Counted from the stretch's first letter, positions 1-6,359 are shown. The stretch is 7,247 nucleotides of DNA from Acidobacteriota bacterium (GCA_024276295.1 JAJRXN010000327.1:1-7247); one strand, 5' to 3'. Numbers and translations: made by a program. Notes: generated by a model from the sequence alone, not told the origin.

Positions 1-700
1 CTGCCGGACACAGGTCGGCCAGCGCGCAGACCTCGCAGCGCGGGATCCGCGCCCCGCAGACCCGGCGCCCGTGCCAGATCAGCGCATGGCTGGCGAACGA
101 CCAGCGCTCCTCCGGGATCAGCGCGGTCAGGTCGCGCTCGACACCGCGGGGATCGCGCGCGGCCGAGAGGCCGAGCCGGCCGGCCAGGCGCAGGACATGG
201 GTGTCGACCGCCAGCGCCGGCACGCCGAACGCGTTGCCGAGCACGACGTTGGCCGTCTTGCGTCCCACCCCGGGAAGTGCCTCGAGCGCCTCGCGCTCGC
301 GCGGGACCTCTCCCCCGTGGTCGGTGACGATCCTGCGGGCTGCGCCGACGATCGAGCGCGCCTTGTTGCGGTACAGGCCGATCGAGGCGATCAGCGGCTC
401 GACGTCGCGCGGCTCGGCGGCCGCGAGCGCCGCGGCGTCCGGATAGCGCGCGAACAGCGCCGGCGTCACCCGGTTGACCGCACGGTCGGTCGTCTGCGCC
501 GAGAGGATCGTCGCCACGAGGAGCTGGTACGGATCGGCGTGCTCGAGTTCGCACTCCGCCTCGGGGTAGAGACCGGCCAGCGTCTCGACGATCTTCCGGG
601 CGCGGCGACGGCGCCGGGCGACGGTCTCCTCCGGTGGCGGATGCGGCAACGGCACGTCCTCGACCCGCGGTCGCGCGGGCGGCGAATCTACCCGGATCAC
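1..700 (-). CDS. nth: Endonuclease III (DNA glycosylase/AP lyase), 3' end off window
   Basis: Base-excision repair enzyme that removes oxidised pyrimidines and nicks the abasic site. The visible 233 codons, read from a GTG at 700, contain the helix-hairpin-helix LPGVGRKTAN with catalytic Lys148, the catalytic Asp166 in VDTHV, and the four cluster cysteines C215, C222, C225 and C231 in the family spacing C-X6-C-X2-C-X5-C for a [4Fe-4S] cluster. The segment LLVATILSAQTTD (residues 60-72) is also typical. All key residues are intact. Only the short tail after the last cysteine is missing, because the gene runs off the left edge. The N-terminus has a basic R29-R33 run and is longer than in E. coli; a GTG at 655 is an alternative start, and neither start has a strong ribosome site. 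The frame stays open upstream of 700. It diverges from the kinase gene with 39 bp between start codons. The family call is secure; the start is not. Confidence 0.95.
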   Translation of the reverse strand, partial: MIRVDSPPARPRVEDVPLPHPPPEETVARRRRRARKIVETLAGLYPEAECELEHADPYQLLVATILSAQTTDRAVNRVTPALFARYPDAAALAAAEPRDVEPLIASIGLYRNKARSIVGAARRIVTDHGGEVPREREALEALPGVGRKTANVVLGNAFGVPALAVDTHVLRLAGRLGLSAARDPRGVERDLTALIPEERWSFASHALIWHGRRVCGARIPRCEVCALADLCPA

Positions 701-739
701 GGCAGCGCAGCCACCGCGGCCGATGGCAGACTGTCGATC

Positions 740-2380
740 ATGTCCCTCTTCTCCCGGCTGCTGGTCGTCCTGCTCGCCGTCAGCGCCGCGAGCCTCGGCA
801 CCTCGTGGCTCGTGCTGCGCCGCGCCGTCGAACGGGCGGCCGCCGCCGAGCAGGCGGTCCGCGCCGTACGGGTCGCCTCGGCGATCAACGGCGCGCTCGA
901 ACGGTACGGCGATCCGGCGGATGCGGTGACCCGCTGGGCACCGGACGCGGCATCCGCCGCCAGGGGCGGCCCGCTCGACGCGGTGCGGGCGGAGATCGAC
1001 CGGACCGCGCGTCGCAGCGGTCTCGACGGCTGGGCGGTCTTCCGGCTCGGCACGCGCGAGCGGCTCGCGGAAGGGGTCGCAGCGGCCGACGCGCTGCCGT
1101 GGGGCGGCGTCGCGGACGGTGATTCGTGGTGGGAAGAGCGCGCAGGACACCTCGTCCGCTGTGCCGCCAGGCTCGAGGACCTGCCGATCGCTCCGTTCGG
1201 ATCGGGGCTGGCCCTGATCGGCTGCCGTCTCGTGCGTCCTGCCGAGCTGGCCGGAGAACTCGGGCGACGCCTTGCCGGTGACGTGCGGTCGCTCGAGGTC
1301 ACGATGACGCCTCCGGGCCGCGCGACCGCCGGACCCGATCCGGAGGTGGTCGTCGTCCCGCTGCGGGGCCGGCGGAGGGATCTCGCCGCGGTGCGCGCGG
1401 TGCTCGGCGCGATCGGCGACGACGGCGTCGCGCGGCGGCTGCACGTGGCGCTGACCGGAGGGATCGCGGCGGGAGCGGGGGTCGGGCTGATCCTCGCCGC
1501 CCTGCTGGCCGCGAGCTGGATCGCCCCGCTGCGCCGGCTGGCGCGCGCGGTCGACCGGATCACCGGGCGCGGCCTGGCGCCCGAGCCGATGCCGCGGGCC
1601 GCGGGAGAGATCGGCCGGCTCGCGCGCGCGATCGACCGGATGATCGCCGCCCTGCACCAAGAGCAGCTCCACCGCCGCGATGCCGAGCGTCAGGCCGCCT
1701 GGCGCGAGGTGGCGCGGCGCGTCGCCCACGAGGTCCGCAACCCGCTGACGCCGATCCGGCTGGCGGTGGACAACCTCGAACGGGCGGCGCGGCGCGGTCC
1801 CGACGCGCTGGACCGCGCCCTCGCCGAGGAACCCGCGGCGATCCGGGCGGAGGTCGACCGGCTCGAGCGGCTGGTGCGCGAGTTCGCCGAGTACTCCCGG
1901 CTCCCCGCGCCGGACCCGCGGCCGGTCGATCTCGAGCCGATCGTCCGCCGGGCGGTCGAGGGGCAGGTCGCCGGCCGCGAACGAATCGCCGTGCGGATCC
2001 GGCACGGGGGGAAGATCCCGCGGGTGCTGGCCGATGCCGAACTTCTCTCCGCGGCGCTGGCCAACCTCGCGCGCAACGCGGCGGCGGCGCTCGCGGAACG
2101 GGGCGGGACGATCACCGTCACGCTCGGCCCTGCCCGGCCGGGTCGGGTGAGACTGACGATCGCCGACGACGGTCCGGGAATCGCCCCCGAGCTGTTCGAG
2201 CGGATCTTCGAGCCGTACGTCACGGGCGGAGGGGGCAGCGGGCTGGGTCTGGCGATCACGCGCCGGATCGTCGAGGAGCACGGCGGGACGATCCGGGCGG
2301 CTCCCCGGCAGGGGGGTGGAACCGAGTTCATCGTGGAACTTCCGGCGGTCCGCGACGAACCTTCGGCGAACAAAGGATGA
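740..2380 (+). CDS. NtrY-like membrane sensor histidine kinase
   Basis: A 546-residue two-component kinase. Visible in order: an N-terminal membrane helix (about residues 5-27), an extracytoplasmic domain (about 30-233) with two cysteines (C141, C162), a second helix (about 236-260), a HAMP linker (about 261-313), a dimerisation/phosphoacceptor region with H330 in RRVAHEVRNPLTPIRL, and an HATPase domain with N442/N446, DDGPGI at 476-481, the F-box FERIFEPY and the G2 box GSGLGL ending near 504. The H-box AWREVARRVAHEVRNPLTPI closely resembles that of NtrY kinases. Unlike typical NtrY there is no PAS domain between HAMP and H-box, and only two membrane helices are seen. The frame is open far upstream over nth, but ATG 740 places a good membrane helix at the N-terminus, so it is chosen; no clear ribosome site precedes it. 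The gene is probably co-transcribed with the response regulator 46 bp downstream. The signal sensed cannot be read from the sequence. Confidence 0.93.
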   Translation: MSLFSRLLVVLLAVSAASLGTSWLVLRRAVERAAAAEQAVRAVRVASAINGALERYGDPADAVTRWAPDAASAARGGPLDAVRAEIDRTARRSGLDGWAVFRLGTRERLAEGVAAADALPWGGVADGDSWWEERAGHLVRCAARLEDLPIAPFGSGLALIGCRLVRPAELAGELGRRLAGDVRSLEVTMTPPGRATAGPDPEVVVVPLRGRRRDLAAVRAVLGAIGDDGVARRLHVALTGGIAAGAGVGLILAALLAASWIAPLRRLARAVDRITGRGLAPEPMPRAAGEIGRLARAIDRMIAALHQEQLHRRDAERQAAWREVARRVAHEVRNPLTPIRLAVDNLERAARRGPDALDRALAEEPAAIRAEVDRLERLVREFAEYSRLPAPDPRPVDLEPIVRRAVEGQVAGRERIAVRIRHGGKIPRVLADAELLSAALANLARNAAAALAERGGTITVTLGPARPGRVRLTIADDGPGIAPELFERIFEPYVTGGGGSGLGLAITRRIVEEHGGTIRAAPRQGGGTEFIVELPAVRDEPSANKG

Positions 2381-2394
2381 ATCGGAGCTAGAAT
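2366..2394 (+). promoter_or_regulatory. Weak candidate sigma70 promoter inside the kinase-regulator junction
   Basis: TAGAAT at 2389-2394 matches five of six bases of the -10 consensus and sits in a locally AT-richer stretch at the end of the kinase gene. The -35 side at the proper spacing (GCGAAC, 2366-2371) is poor. It could give the response regulator extra transcription apart from the kinase, but read-through from the kinase gene alone would also explain the layout. Confidence 0.2.
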
Positions 2395-2410
2395 GTCCGC
2401 AGGGGGTGGC

Positions 2411-2417
2411 GAGGAGA
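2411..2417 (+). promoter_or_regulatory. Ribosome binding site that fixes the OmpR-type regulator start
   Basis: GAGGAGA lies 9 nt before ATG 2427 and selects it over the in-frame ATG at 2316, which lies inside the kinase gene. The site is part of a 10-bp perfect palindrome, GGAGATCTCC (2413-2422). The palindrome is too tight for a good RNA hairpin, so sequestering of the ribosome site is unlikely. Confidence 0.65.
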
Positions 2418-2426
2418 TCTCCGCAC

Positions 2427-3161
2427 ATGGTGGGAGCGGCCCACGAGAAGGCACGCGTCCTGGTCGTCGATGACGACCCGATCACGCAGGCGATGCTCGG
2501 CCGGACCCTCGGTGAGCACGGTTTCGAGGTCGTCACGGCCACCTCGGCCGACGAGGCCCGCACGCGGCTCGACGAGACGCCGGTCGACCTGCTCCTGCTC
2601 GACCTCGGCCTGCCGGACGAGGACGGCTTCGCGCTCTGCCGAAACATCCGCGCCCGCTGGCTGATGCCGGTGATCATGATCACCGCGCGCACCGAACAGG
2701 CGGAGAAGATCCGGGGTCTTGAGGTCGGCGCGGACGACTACGTGACGAAGCCGTTCGATCCCGACGAACTCGTCGCCCGGATCCGGGCCCAGCTCCGGCG
2801 CATCCGCGAGTATGCCGATGCCGGCTCACGCGGTGGGCGCCTCGACCTGGGCGGCGGAATCGAGATCGACTTCGACGACCGCGACGCGCGCCGGGGCGAC
2901 CGTCCGGTCGGGCTGACGGGGCGCGAGTTCGACGTGCTGGCATTCCTCGCGCGCTACCCCAACAAGGCGATCTCCCGCGAGACGCTGTTCGAGAGCGTCT
3001 GGGGCTACCAGGAGAAGTTCAACACGAACAGCCTCGACGTGATCATCTACCGCATCCGGCACAAGCTGGAGGACGATCCGTCCCGTCCGCAGCGGGTCGT
3101 CACGGTGCGCGGGTTCGGCTACAAGCTGGCGATGGCGGAATCGCTCGGTGCGGCCCACTGA
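2427..3161 (+). CDS. OmpR/PhoB-family response regulator
   Basis: A 244-residue DNA-binding response regulator of usual length for its family. The receiver domain (about 9-125) has the acidic pair D15/D16, phosphoacceptor D59 in LLLLDLGLPDEDG, T86 in MITAR, Y105 and K108 in DDYVTKPF, so phosphorylation and the alpha4-beta5-alpha5 dimer face look intact. The C-terminal winged helix (about 140-238) runs from LTGREFDVLAFLARYP through the recognition helix NSLDVIIYRIRHKLE to the wing VRGFGYKLA. ATG 2427 is chosen for its ribosome site and because the receiver begins directly after it. It follows the kinase by 46 bp on the same strand, so that kinase is its expected donor. The oddity is that a NtrY-type kinase normally sits beside a sigma54 activator, not an OmpR-type regulator. 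Target genes cannot be named from the sequence. Confidence 0.94.
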   Translation: MVGAAHEKARVLVVDDDPITQAMLGRTLGEHGFEVVTATSADEARTRLDETPVDLLLLDLGLPDEDGFALCRNIRARWLMPVIMITARTEQAEKIRGLEVGADDYVTKPFDPDELVARIRAQLRRIREYADAGSRGGRLDLGGGIEIDFDDRDARRGDRPVGLTGREFDVLAFLARYPNKAISRETLFESVWGYQEKFNTNSLDVIIYRIRHKLEDDPSRPQRVVTVRGFGYKLAMAESLGAAH

Positions 3162-3347
3162 CCGGTCGAGGCGCGGGACGGACCGCGGCGGTCGCGCGCG
3201 GCGGAGAATGCGGGAAGAGCACCAGGCCGATCCTGCCCCCGCACTTCGCCGGGACAGCCCCGATGGATCGGCACGATGCCCTTCCCTTCTCCTCCCGAGG
3301 TCCCGGACCCGCCCCGGATCCACTCCGGACAGGTCCTCCTCCCCCGC
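3162..3347 (+). other. Spacer after the OmpR-type regulator, no gene recognised
   Basis: No convincing coding sequence is seen on either strand; the open frames here are arginine- and proline-rich, as expected for translated GC-rich non-coding DNA. It holds small inverted repeats: GACCGGTC at the stop codon (3160-3167), GACCG/CGGTC around three bases at 3181-3193, and GGTCC/GGACC around one base at 3299-3309. None has a T-tract, so none is called a terminator. Confidence 0.5.
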
Positions 3348-3548
3348 TCAGCGGACGATCAGCCGCTCGCCTCCCCAGAACCCGATCAGCAGTCCGGCCA
3401 GCGACCCGGCGGCCGCGACGACGGACGGGGTCCAAGGCTGGTCCGCGAGCAACGCCGCGAAAACTGCCGAAATCAGGACGACAAGAGCGGCAGGGCGCGA
3501 ACCGCCCTGTGCTTCCTTCCGGCCCCGATGCCCTGCGCCTCGTCCCAT
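3348..3548 (-). CDS. Probable small two-helix membrane protein, unknown function
   Basis: A 66-residue frame on the strand opposite its neighbours, lying in the gap between the two regulators. Residues 1-18 are basic and hydrophilic. Residues about 20-35 (ALVVLISAVFAALL) and about 43-59 (VVAAAGSLAGLLIGFW) form two hydrophobic segments joined by a short loop ADQPWTPS, and the protein ends GGERLIVR. This pattern is not what a random GC-rich frame gives: other frames here are rich in Arg and Pro. Third positions are G/C-rich in the second half and more mixed in the first. An in-frame TAG lies 16 codons upstream of ATG 3548, and GGAG about 10 nt upstream could serve as ribosome site. No family is recognised. 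It could be a small accessory membrane protein of the nearby two-component system, an unrelated small protein, or a chance frame. Confidence 0.45.
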   Translation of the reverse strand: MGRGAGHRGRKEAQGGSRPAALVVLISAVFAALLADQPWTPSVVAAAGSLAGLLIGFWGGERLIVR

Positions 3549-3679
3549 GCGAGACTCGCTCCGGCGCCGGCGGTCTTCCCCCTGCCCGCCTTTCTATTTG
3601 GCATCGGGAAGAAACGCGTTTTCGCGACCCCGGCAACTAAACAGGACCTGAACGAGGTGAGACGACCAGCGAGGACTCG
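3549..3679 (+). other. AT-richer leader of the NtrX-like gene
   Basis: The part from about 3590 to 3655 has clearly more A and T than the rest of the window, which usually marks a promoter or leader. It contains CGCG-TTTT-CGCG (3615-3626), inside a possible outer CGGG/CCCG pair (3605-3608 with 3629-3632). TTGGCA at 3598-3603 resembles a -35 element, but no matching -10 follows at 16-18 bp. Transcripts of the NtrX-like gene (plus) and of the small membrane frame (minus) would both start in or near this stretch. GAGGA (3671-3675) is the ribosome site for GTG 3680. No known riboswitch was recognised. Confidence 0.35.
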
Positions 3680-5038
3680 GTGAGCCGGATCCTGATCGTG
3701 GACGACGAGCCCGGCGTGCGGAGCGCCCTGGCGCGCACGCTGCGAGGCGAGGGGTTCGAGACGGCCGAAGCCCGGGACGGGGTCGAGGCGGTCGGCAGGC
3801 TCCGGCGCGGAGGGATCGACGCCGTGCTGCTCGACCTGACGATGCCGCGTCTCGGCGGGCTCGAGGTGCTCGACGCGCTGGCCGACGAGGAGAACGCCCC
3901 GCCGGCCCTCGTGCTGACCGCCCACGCCAGCCTCGACAACGCCGTCGAGGCGCTGCGACGGGGCGCCGTCGACTTTCTCGAGAAGCCGGTCACCGCGGAC
4001 GTGCTGCTCTGGCGGCTGCGTCGCGCCCTGAAAGAGGCCCATCGACGGGCCGAGCAGCCGGACGATGAGGAGGCCGAGGCGGCGCTCGGCGCGATCGTCG
4101 GCGACAGCGCGCCGATCCGCGCGCTCAGGGAGACGATCGCCCGCGTCGCGCCGTCGCCGGCCCGGGTGCTGATCCTCGGCGAGAGCGGCAGCGGCAAGGA
4201 ACTCGTCGCCCGGGCGATCCACGCGCTGTCGGCGCGGAGCGCCGGGCCGCTCGTGCGCGTCAACTGCGCGGCGGTGCCGGACGAGCTGTTCGAGGCCGAA
4301 CTCTTCGGACACGTCAAGGGGGCGTTCACGGGGGCGACGCACCACCGTCGCGGCCGCTTCGAGCGCGCCTCGGGCGGCACGCTGTTTCTCGACGAGATCG
4401 GCGAGGTCCCGCTCGCGGTGCAGCCGAAGCTGCTGCGCGCGCTCGAGGAGGGGGAGATCGAGCGCGTCGGCGCCGAGCAGGGAACGCCGGTCGACGCCCG
4501 GATCGTCGCGGCGACCAACCGCGACCTGGCGCAGGAGGTCGCGGGCGGACGGTTCCGCGAGGATCTCTACTACCGGCTCGAGGTCGTCACGCTCCGCGTC
4601 CCCTCGCTGCGCGAACGGCCGGAAGACGTCGGTCCGCTGTGCGAGCACTTCCTGGCCCGCAGCGCGCGCGAGGTCGGCCGCCGCGCGCCGCGGCTGGCCG
4701 ACGCCGCCCGGCGCCGGCTCGAGCAGGAGCGCTGGCCCGGCAACGTCCGGCAGCTCCGCAACCTCGCCGAGCGGATCGTGATCCTCGAACCGGACGCCGA
4801 CGAGATCACCGCGGAAATCGTCGCACGCCATCTCGCCGGCACGCCGTCCGGCGGCGGCGGCGGGCTGCCGCACGGCGGGCGGCTCGCCGATGCCGTCGCC
4901 GCGTTCGAAAGGCGGTTCATCGCCTACGCCCTCGACCGCCACGACGGCAACGTGAGCGCCGCGGCGCGGGAACTCGGCTTCGACCGCAGCGCCCTGCACC
5001 GCAAGCTGCGCGCGCTCGGACTGCGTCCCCGGTCCTGA
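3680..5038 (+). CDS. NtrC-family sigma54 activator, NtrX-like response regulator
   Basis: A 452-residue enhancer-binding protein. The receiver domain (1-118) has D8/D9, phosphoacceptor D52 in LLDLTMP, T80 and K102. The AAA+ domain (about 137-370) has Walker A GESGSGKE (167-174), an intact GAFTGA loop (214-219) for sigma54 contact, Walker B GGTLFLDE (232-239), AATNRDL (277-283), FREDLYYRLEV with the arginine region (292-302) and WPGNVRQLRN (352-361). After a glycine-rich linker (about 390-400), a Fis-type helix-turn-helix (about 418-447) ends in FDRSALHRKLRALG, a tail typical of NtrX. It should therefore hydrolyse ATP and open sigma54 promoters. Start GTG 3680 is chosen because the receiver begins at once and GAGGA stands four bases upstream. 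It probably has its own promoter, being 518 bp from the preceding plus-strand gene. Likely phosphodonor is the NtrY-like kinase upstream; a candidate target promoter lies directly downstream. Confidence 0.94.
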   Translation: MSRILIVDDEPGVRSALARTLRGEGFETAEARDGVEAVGRLRRGGIDAVLLDLTMPRLGGLEVLDALADEENAPPALVLTAHASLDNAVEALRRGAVDFLEKPVTADVLLWRLRRALKEAHRRAEQPDDEEAEAALGAIVGDSAPIRALRETIARVAPSPARVLILGESGSGKELVARAIHALSARSAGPLVRVNCAAVPDELFEAELFGHVKGAFTGATHHRRGRFERASGGTLFLDEIGEVPLAVQPKLLRALEEGEIERVGAEQGTPVDARIVAATNRDLAQEVAGGRFREDLYYRLEVVTLRVPSLRERPEDVGPLCEHFLARSAREVGRRAPRLADAARRRLEQERWPGNVRQLRNLAERIVILEPDADEITAEIVARHLAGTPSGGGGGLPHGGRLADAVAAFERRFIAYALDRHDGNVSAAARELGFDRSALHRKLRALGLRPRS

Positions 5039-5043
5039 AGCGT

Positions 5044-5080
5044 CGTGGCCCCCGGGCCACGCCTGTGGCCCGCCGGCCAC
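5044..5080 (+). repeat. Two tandem 16-bp dyads, 20 bp apart: candidate enhancer or hairpin pair
   Basis: GTGGCCCCCGGGCCAC (5045-5060) and GTGGCCCGCCGGCCAC (5065-5080) are both inverted repeats, sharing half-sites GTGGCC and GGCCAC around four bases. Dyad 1 extends to an 8-bp arm (5044-5051 with 5054-5061). Their centres are exactly 20 bp apart, close to two turns of DNA, so both would face the same side. This fits paired upstream binding sites for a NtrC-type activator, about 131 and 111 bp before the predicted start at 5184. They begin six bases after the stop of the activator gene, so they could also be stem-loops ending its transcript or a REP-like element; there is no T-tract. Confidence 0.55.
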
Positions 5081-5157
5081 GGCCGGCCGGTCCTCGGCGC
5101 GGCGCCCCACTCCTTCAAGCCGTTGATTCGCAGAGGGTTCGGCCTGCCCGCGGCGCC

Positions 5158-5173
5158 GGGCACGGATCGTGCG
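5158..5173 (+). promoter_or_regulatory. Candidate sigma54 (-24/-12) promoter for the TPR lipoprotein
   Basis: GGGCACGGATCGTGCG fits the sigma54 consensus TGGCACG-N4-TTGCW at all four invariant bases: GG at 5159-5160 and GC at 5171-5172 with the required 10 bases between, plus the CACG after the GG. Mismatches are the first base, the first T of TTGC and the last base. Predicted transcription start is near 5184, leaving a leader of about 35 nt with a strong ribosome site. The same bases form a perfect small palindrome, GCACG-GAT-CGTGC (5160-5172), which is an alternative explanation. Confidence 0.42.
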
Positions 5174-5205
5174 TTCCTCCCGGGCGCGGGCCTCCGTCCC
5201 GCACG

Positions 5206-5212
5206 AAAGGAG
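5206..5212 (+). promoter_or_regulatory. Strong ribosome binding site of the TPR lipoprotein
   Basis: AAAGGAG lies six bases before ATG 5219. It decides this start over the in-frame upstream start at 5045, and the chosen start gives a proper lipoprotein signal peptide. Confidence 0.75.
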
Positions 5213-5218
5213 AAGACG

Positions 5219-6220
5219 ATGATCCGCACGCCCCTGCCCCGCCTCCTGGTCCTCCAGTTCGCGCTGCTCGCCGTCGCCGCCTGCTCGCTCGACGAGGAGC
5301 CGGATCGCACCGCGCGCGAGACGCGGCGCACGATCCCCGCCGCCGCCACCCGCCCGGCGGCCACGCCCGCCGTGCCGGCCGAACCGGTCGCCCTCGCCCC
5401 GCCTCCCGTGGACACGCAGCCGGAGGCCGGCTCCGTGGAAGCCACGCTTCCCACGGTCGAGGAGCCGCTGCCGGCCGACGTGCTCGAGGCGGGTCGCCGG
5501 GCCTGGGCCGCGGCGGACTACCCGCGCGCGGCGAATCTGCTCGAGGCGGCCGCCGAACGCGGCGAAGCCTCGACGTACGACCGCTACCTGCTCGGCCTGG
5601 CGTACTGGAAGGCCGGACGGCTCGAGGACGCGGAGACGACCCTGGTCGACGTCGCCTGGGCGGCGGACGGCTTCGTGCGTGCTCCGCTGAATCTCGCGCG
5701 CGTCCGGCTCGACCGGGGCGACGTCGACGGCGCCGCGGAAGCGGTCGACAGGGCCCTGGCGATCGATCCCGAGTCGCCCGATGCGCTCAACGTGCTCGGA
5801 CGGGTGCGACTCGCCCGCGGTGACCACGACGGTGCCGCCGAGGCGTTCCGCCGCGCGATGGAACTCGACCGGGACGATCCGTGGCCGGCCAACAACCTCG
5901 GCTTTCTGCTCCTGGTCGGCGGGGACGCCACCGGCGCGGTCGAGGCCCTCGAGCAGGCGGTGACCGCCGATCCCGGACTGGCCATCGCCTGGCACAATCT
6001 GGCGCTGGCCCGCGAGCGGACGGGCGCGATCGCCGGCGCCGCCGAGGCGGCGCGCCAGGCGGCCGCGCTCGATGACGACGCGCGTTTCGAGACGACGCTG
6101 GCGCGCCTCGAGGCGCTGGTCCCCTCTGGCGGGACGACCGTGCTCGTCCATGCCGATGACGACTCCGACGCCAGCGCGGAGGTCATCGCCAGCGCCGAGA
6201 CGGGCAGCCCGCCTCGCTGA
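5219..6220 (+). CDS. TPR-repeat lipoprotein
   Basis: A 333-residue exported protein. The N-terminus has the positive residues R3 and R8, a hydrophobic core LLVLQFALLAVAA and a lipobox VAAC with Cys22 as the lipidated residue. The next residue is Ser, so under the Gram-negative sorting rule it should go to the outer membrane. Residues about 23-85 are a low-complexity Ala/Pro/Thr-rich linker. From about 88 onward come helical repeats; four clear tetratricopeptide units lie at about 153-186, 187-220, 221-254 and 255-288, with the usual LG-x-(8)-A-(12)-P spacing, and one or two degenerate units precede them. The tail is acidic (HADDDSDAS). TPR lipoproteins act as protein-binding scaffolds in envelope assembly, secretion or motility; nothing here shows which. 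It lies 180 bp after the NtrX-like gene, behind a candidate sigma54 promoter. Confidence 0.9.
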   Translation: MIRTPLPRLLVLQFALLAVAACSLDEEPDRTARETRRTIPAAATRPAATPAVPAEPVALAPPPVDTQPEAGSVEATLPTVEEPLPADVLEAGRRAWAAADYPRAANLLEAAAERGEASTYDRYLLGLAYWKAGRLEDAETTLVDVAWAADGFVRAPLNLARVRLDRGDVDGAAEAVDRALAIDPESPDALNVLGRVRLARGDHDGAAEAFRRAMELDRDDPWPANNLGFLLLVGGDATGAVEALEQAVTADPGLAIAWHNLALARERTGAIAGAAEAARQAAALDDDARFETTLARLEALVPSGGTTVLVHADDDSDASAEVIASAETGSPPR

Positions 6221-6238
6221 CGCGACGCCACCCGCACA

Positions 6239-6272
6239 CGCGGCGGACGGAACGGGGGCTCCGTCCGCCGCG
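6239..6272 (+). terminator. 13-bp perfect hairpin after the TPR gene, likely transcription end
   Basis: CGCGGCGGACGGA (6239-6251) pairs perfectly with TCCGTCCGCCGCG (6260-6272) around an eight-base loop. It starts 18 bases after the lipoprotein stop. The stem is very stable, but no T-tract follows, as in many high-GC genomes, so it may slow or end transcription together with Rho, or only protect the 3' end of the message. Confidence 0.55.
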
Positions 6273-6296
6273 GCCTGTCCGCCGCTCCGCGCGCGT

Positions 6297-6325
6297 GTGA
6301 CAGCGGGGCCCCGAGGCGCGAGAAT
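6297..6325 (+). promoter_or_regulatory. Candidate sigma70 promoter of the metallo-beta-lactamase-fold gene
   Basis: GTGACA (6297-6302, five of six bases of the -35 consensus) and GAGAAT (6320-6325, four of six of the -10) are separated by exactly 17 bp. Predicted start is near 6332, about 40 nt before the gene. Its position behind the hairpin suggests the hydrolase gene is transcribed separately from the TPR lipoprotein. Confidence 0.4.
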
Positions 6326-6359
6326 GCGACGCTCGACGCCGCGCCGCGGCCGACCGCCC

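Noticed and set aside
71..739. Upstream in-frame extension of the kinase reading frame
   Set aside because: It lies antisense to nth, whose motifs are unmistakable, and its translation is Arg-rich with no domain. ATG 740 gives a proper membrane helix.
3181..3193. GACCG/CGGTC inverted repeat as terminator of the OmpR-type regulator
   Set aside because: Only five base pairs around three bases and no T-tract; such repeats arise easily in DNA of this composition.
3204..3209. GAGAAT as a -10 element
   Set aside because: No -35-like sequence at 16-18 bp upstream (GACCGC there), unlike the similar element at 6320.
3598..3613. TTGGCAT as a sigma54 -24 element before the NtrX-like gene
   Set aside because: Ten bases after the GG the sequence reads AA, not GC, so the invariant -12 doublet is missing.
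3276..3683. A plus-strand frame overlapping the NtrX-like GTG start by four bases
   Set aside because: The overlap suggests translational coupling, but the predicted protein is Pro/Arg/Ser-rich without domains and is antisense to the more credible small membrane frame.
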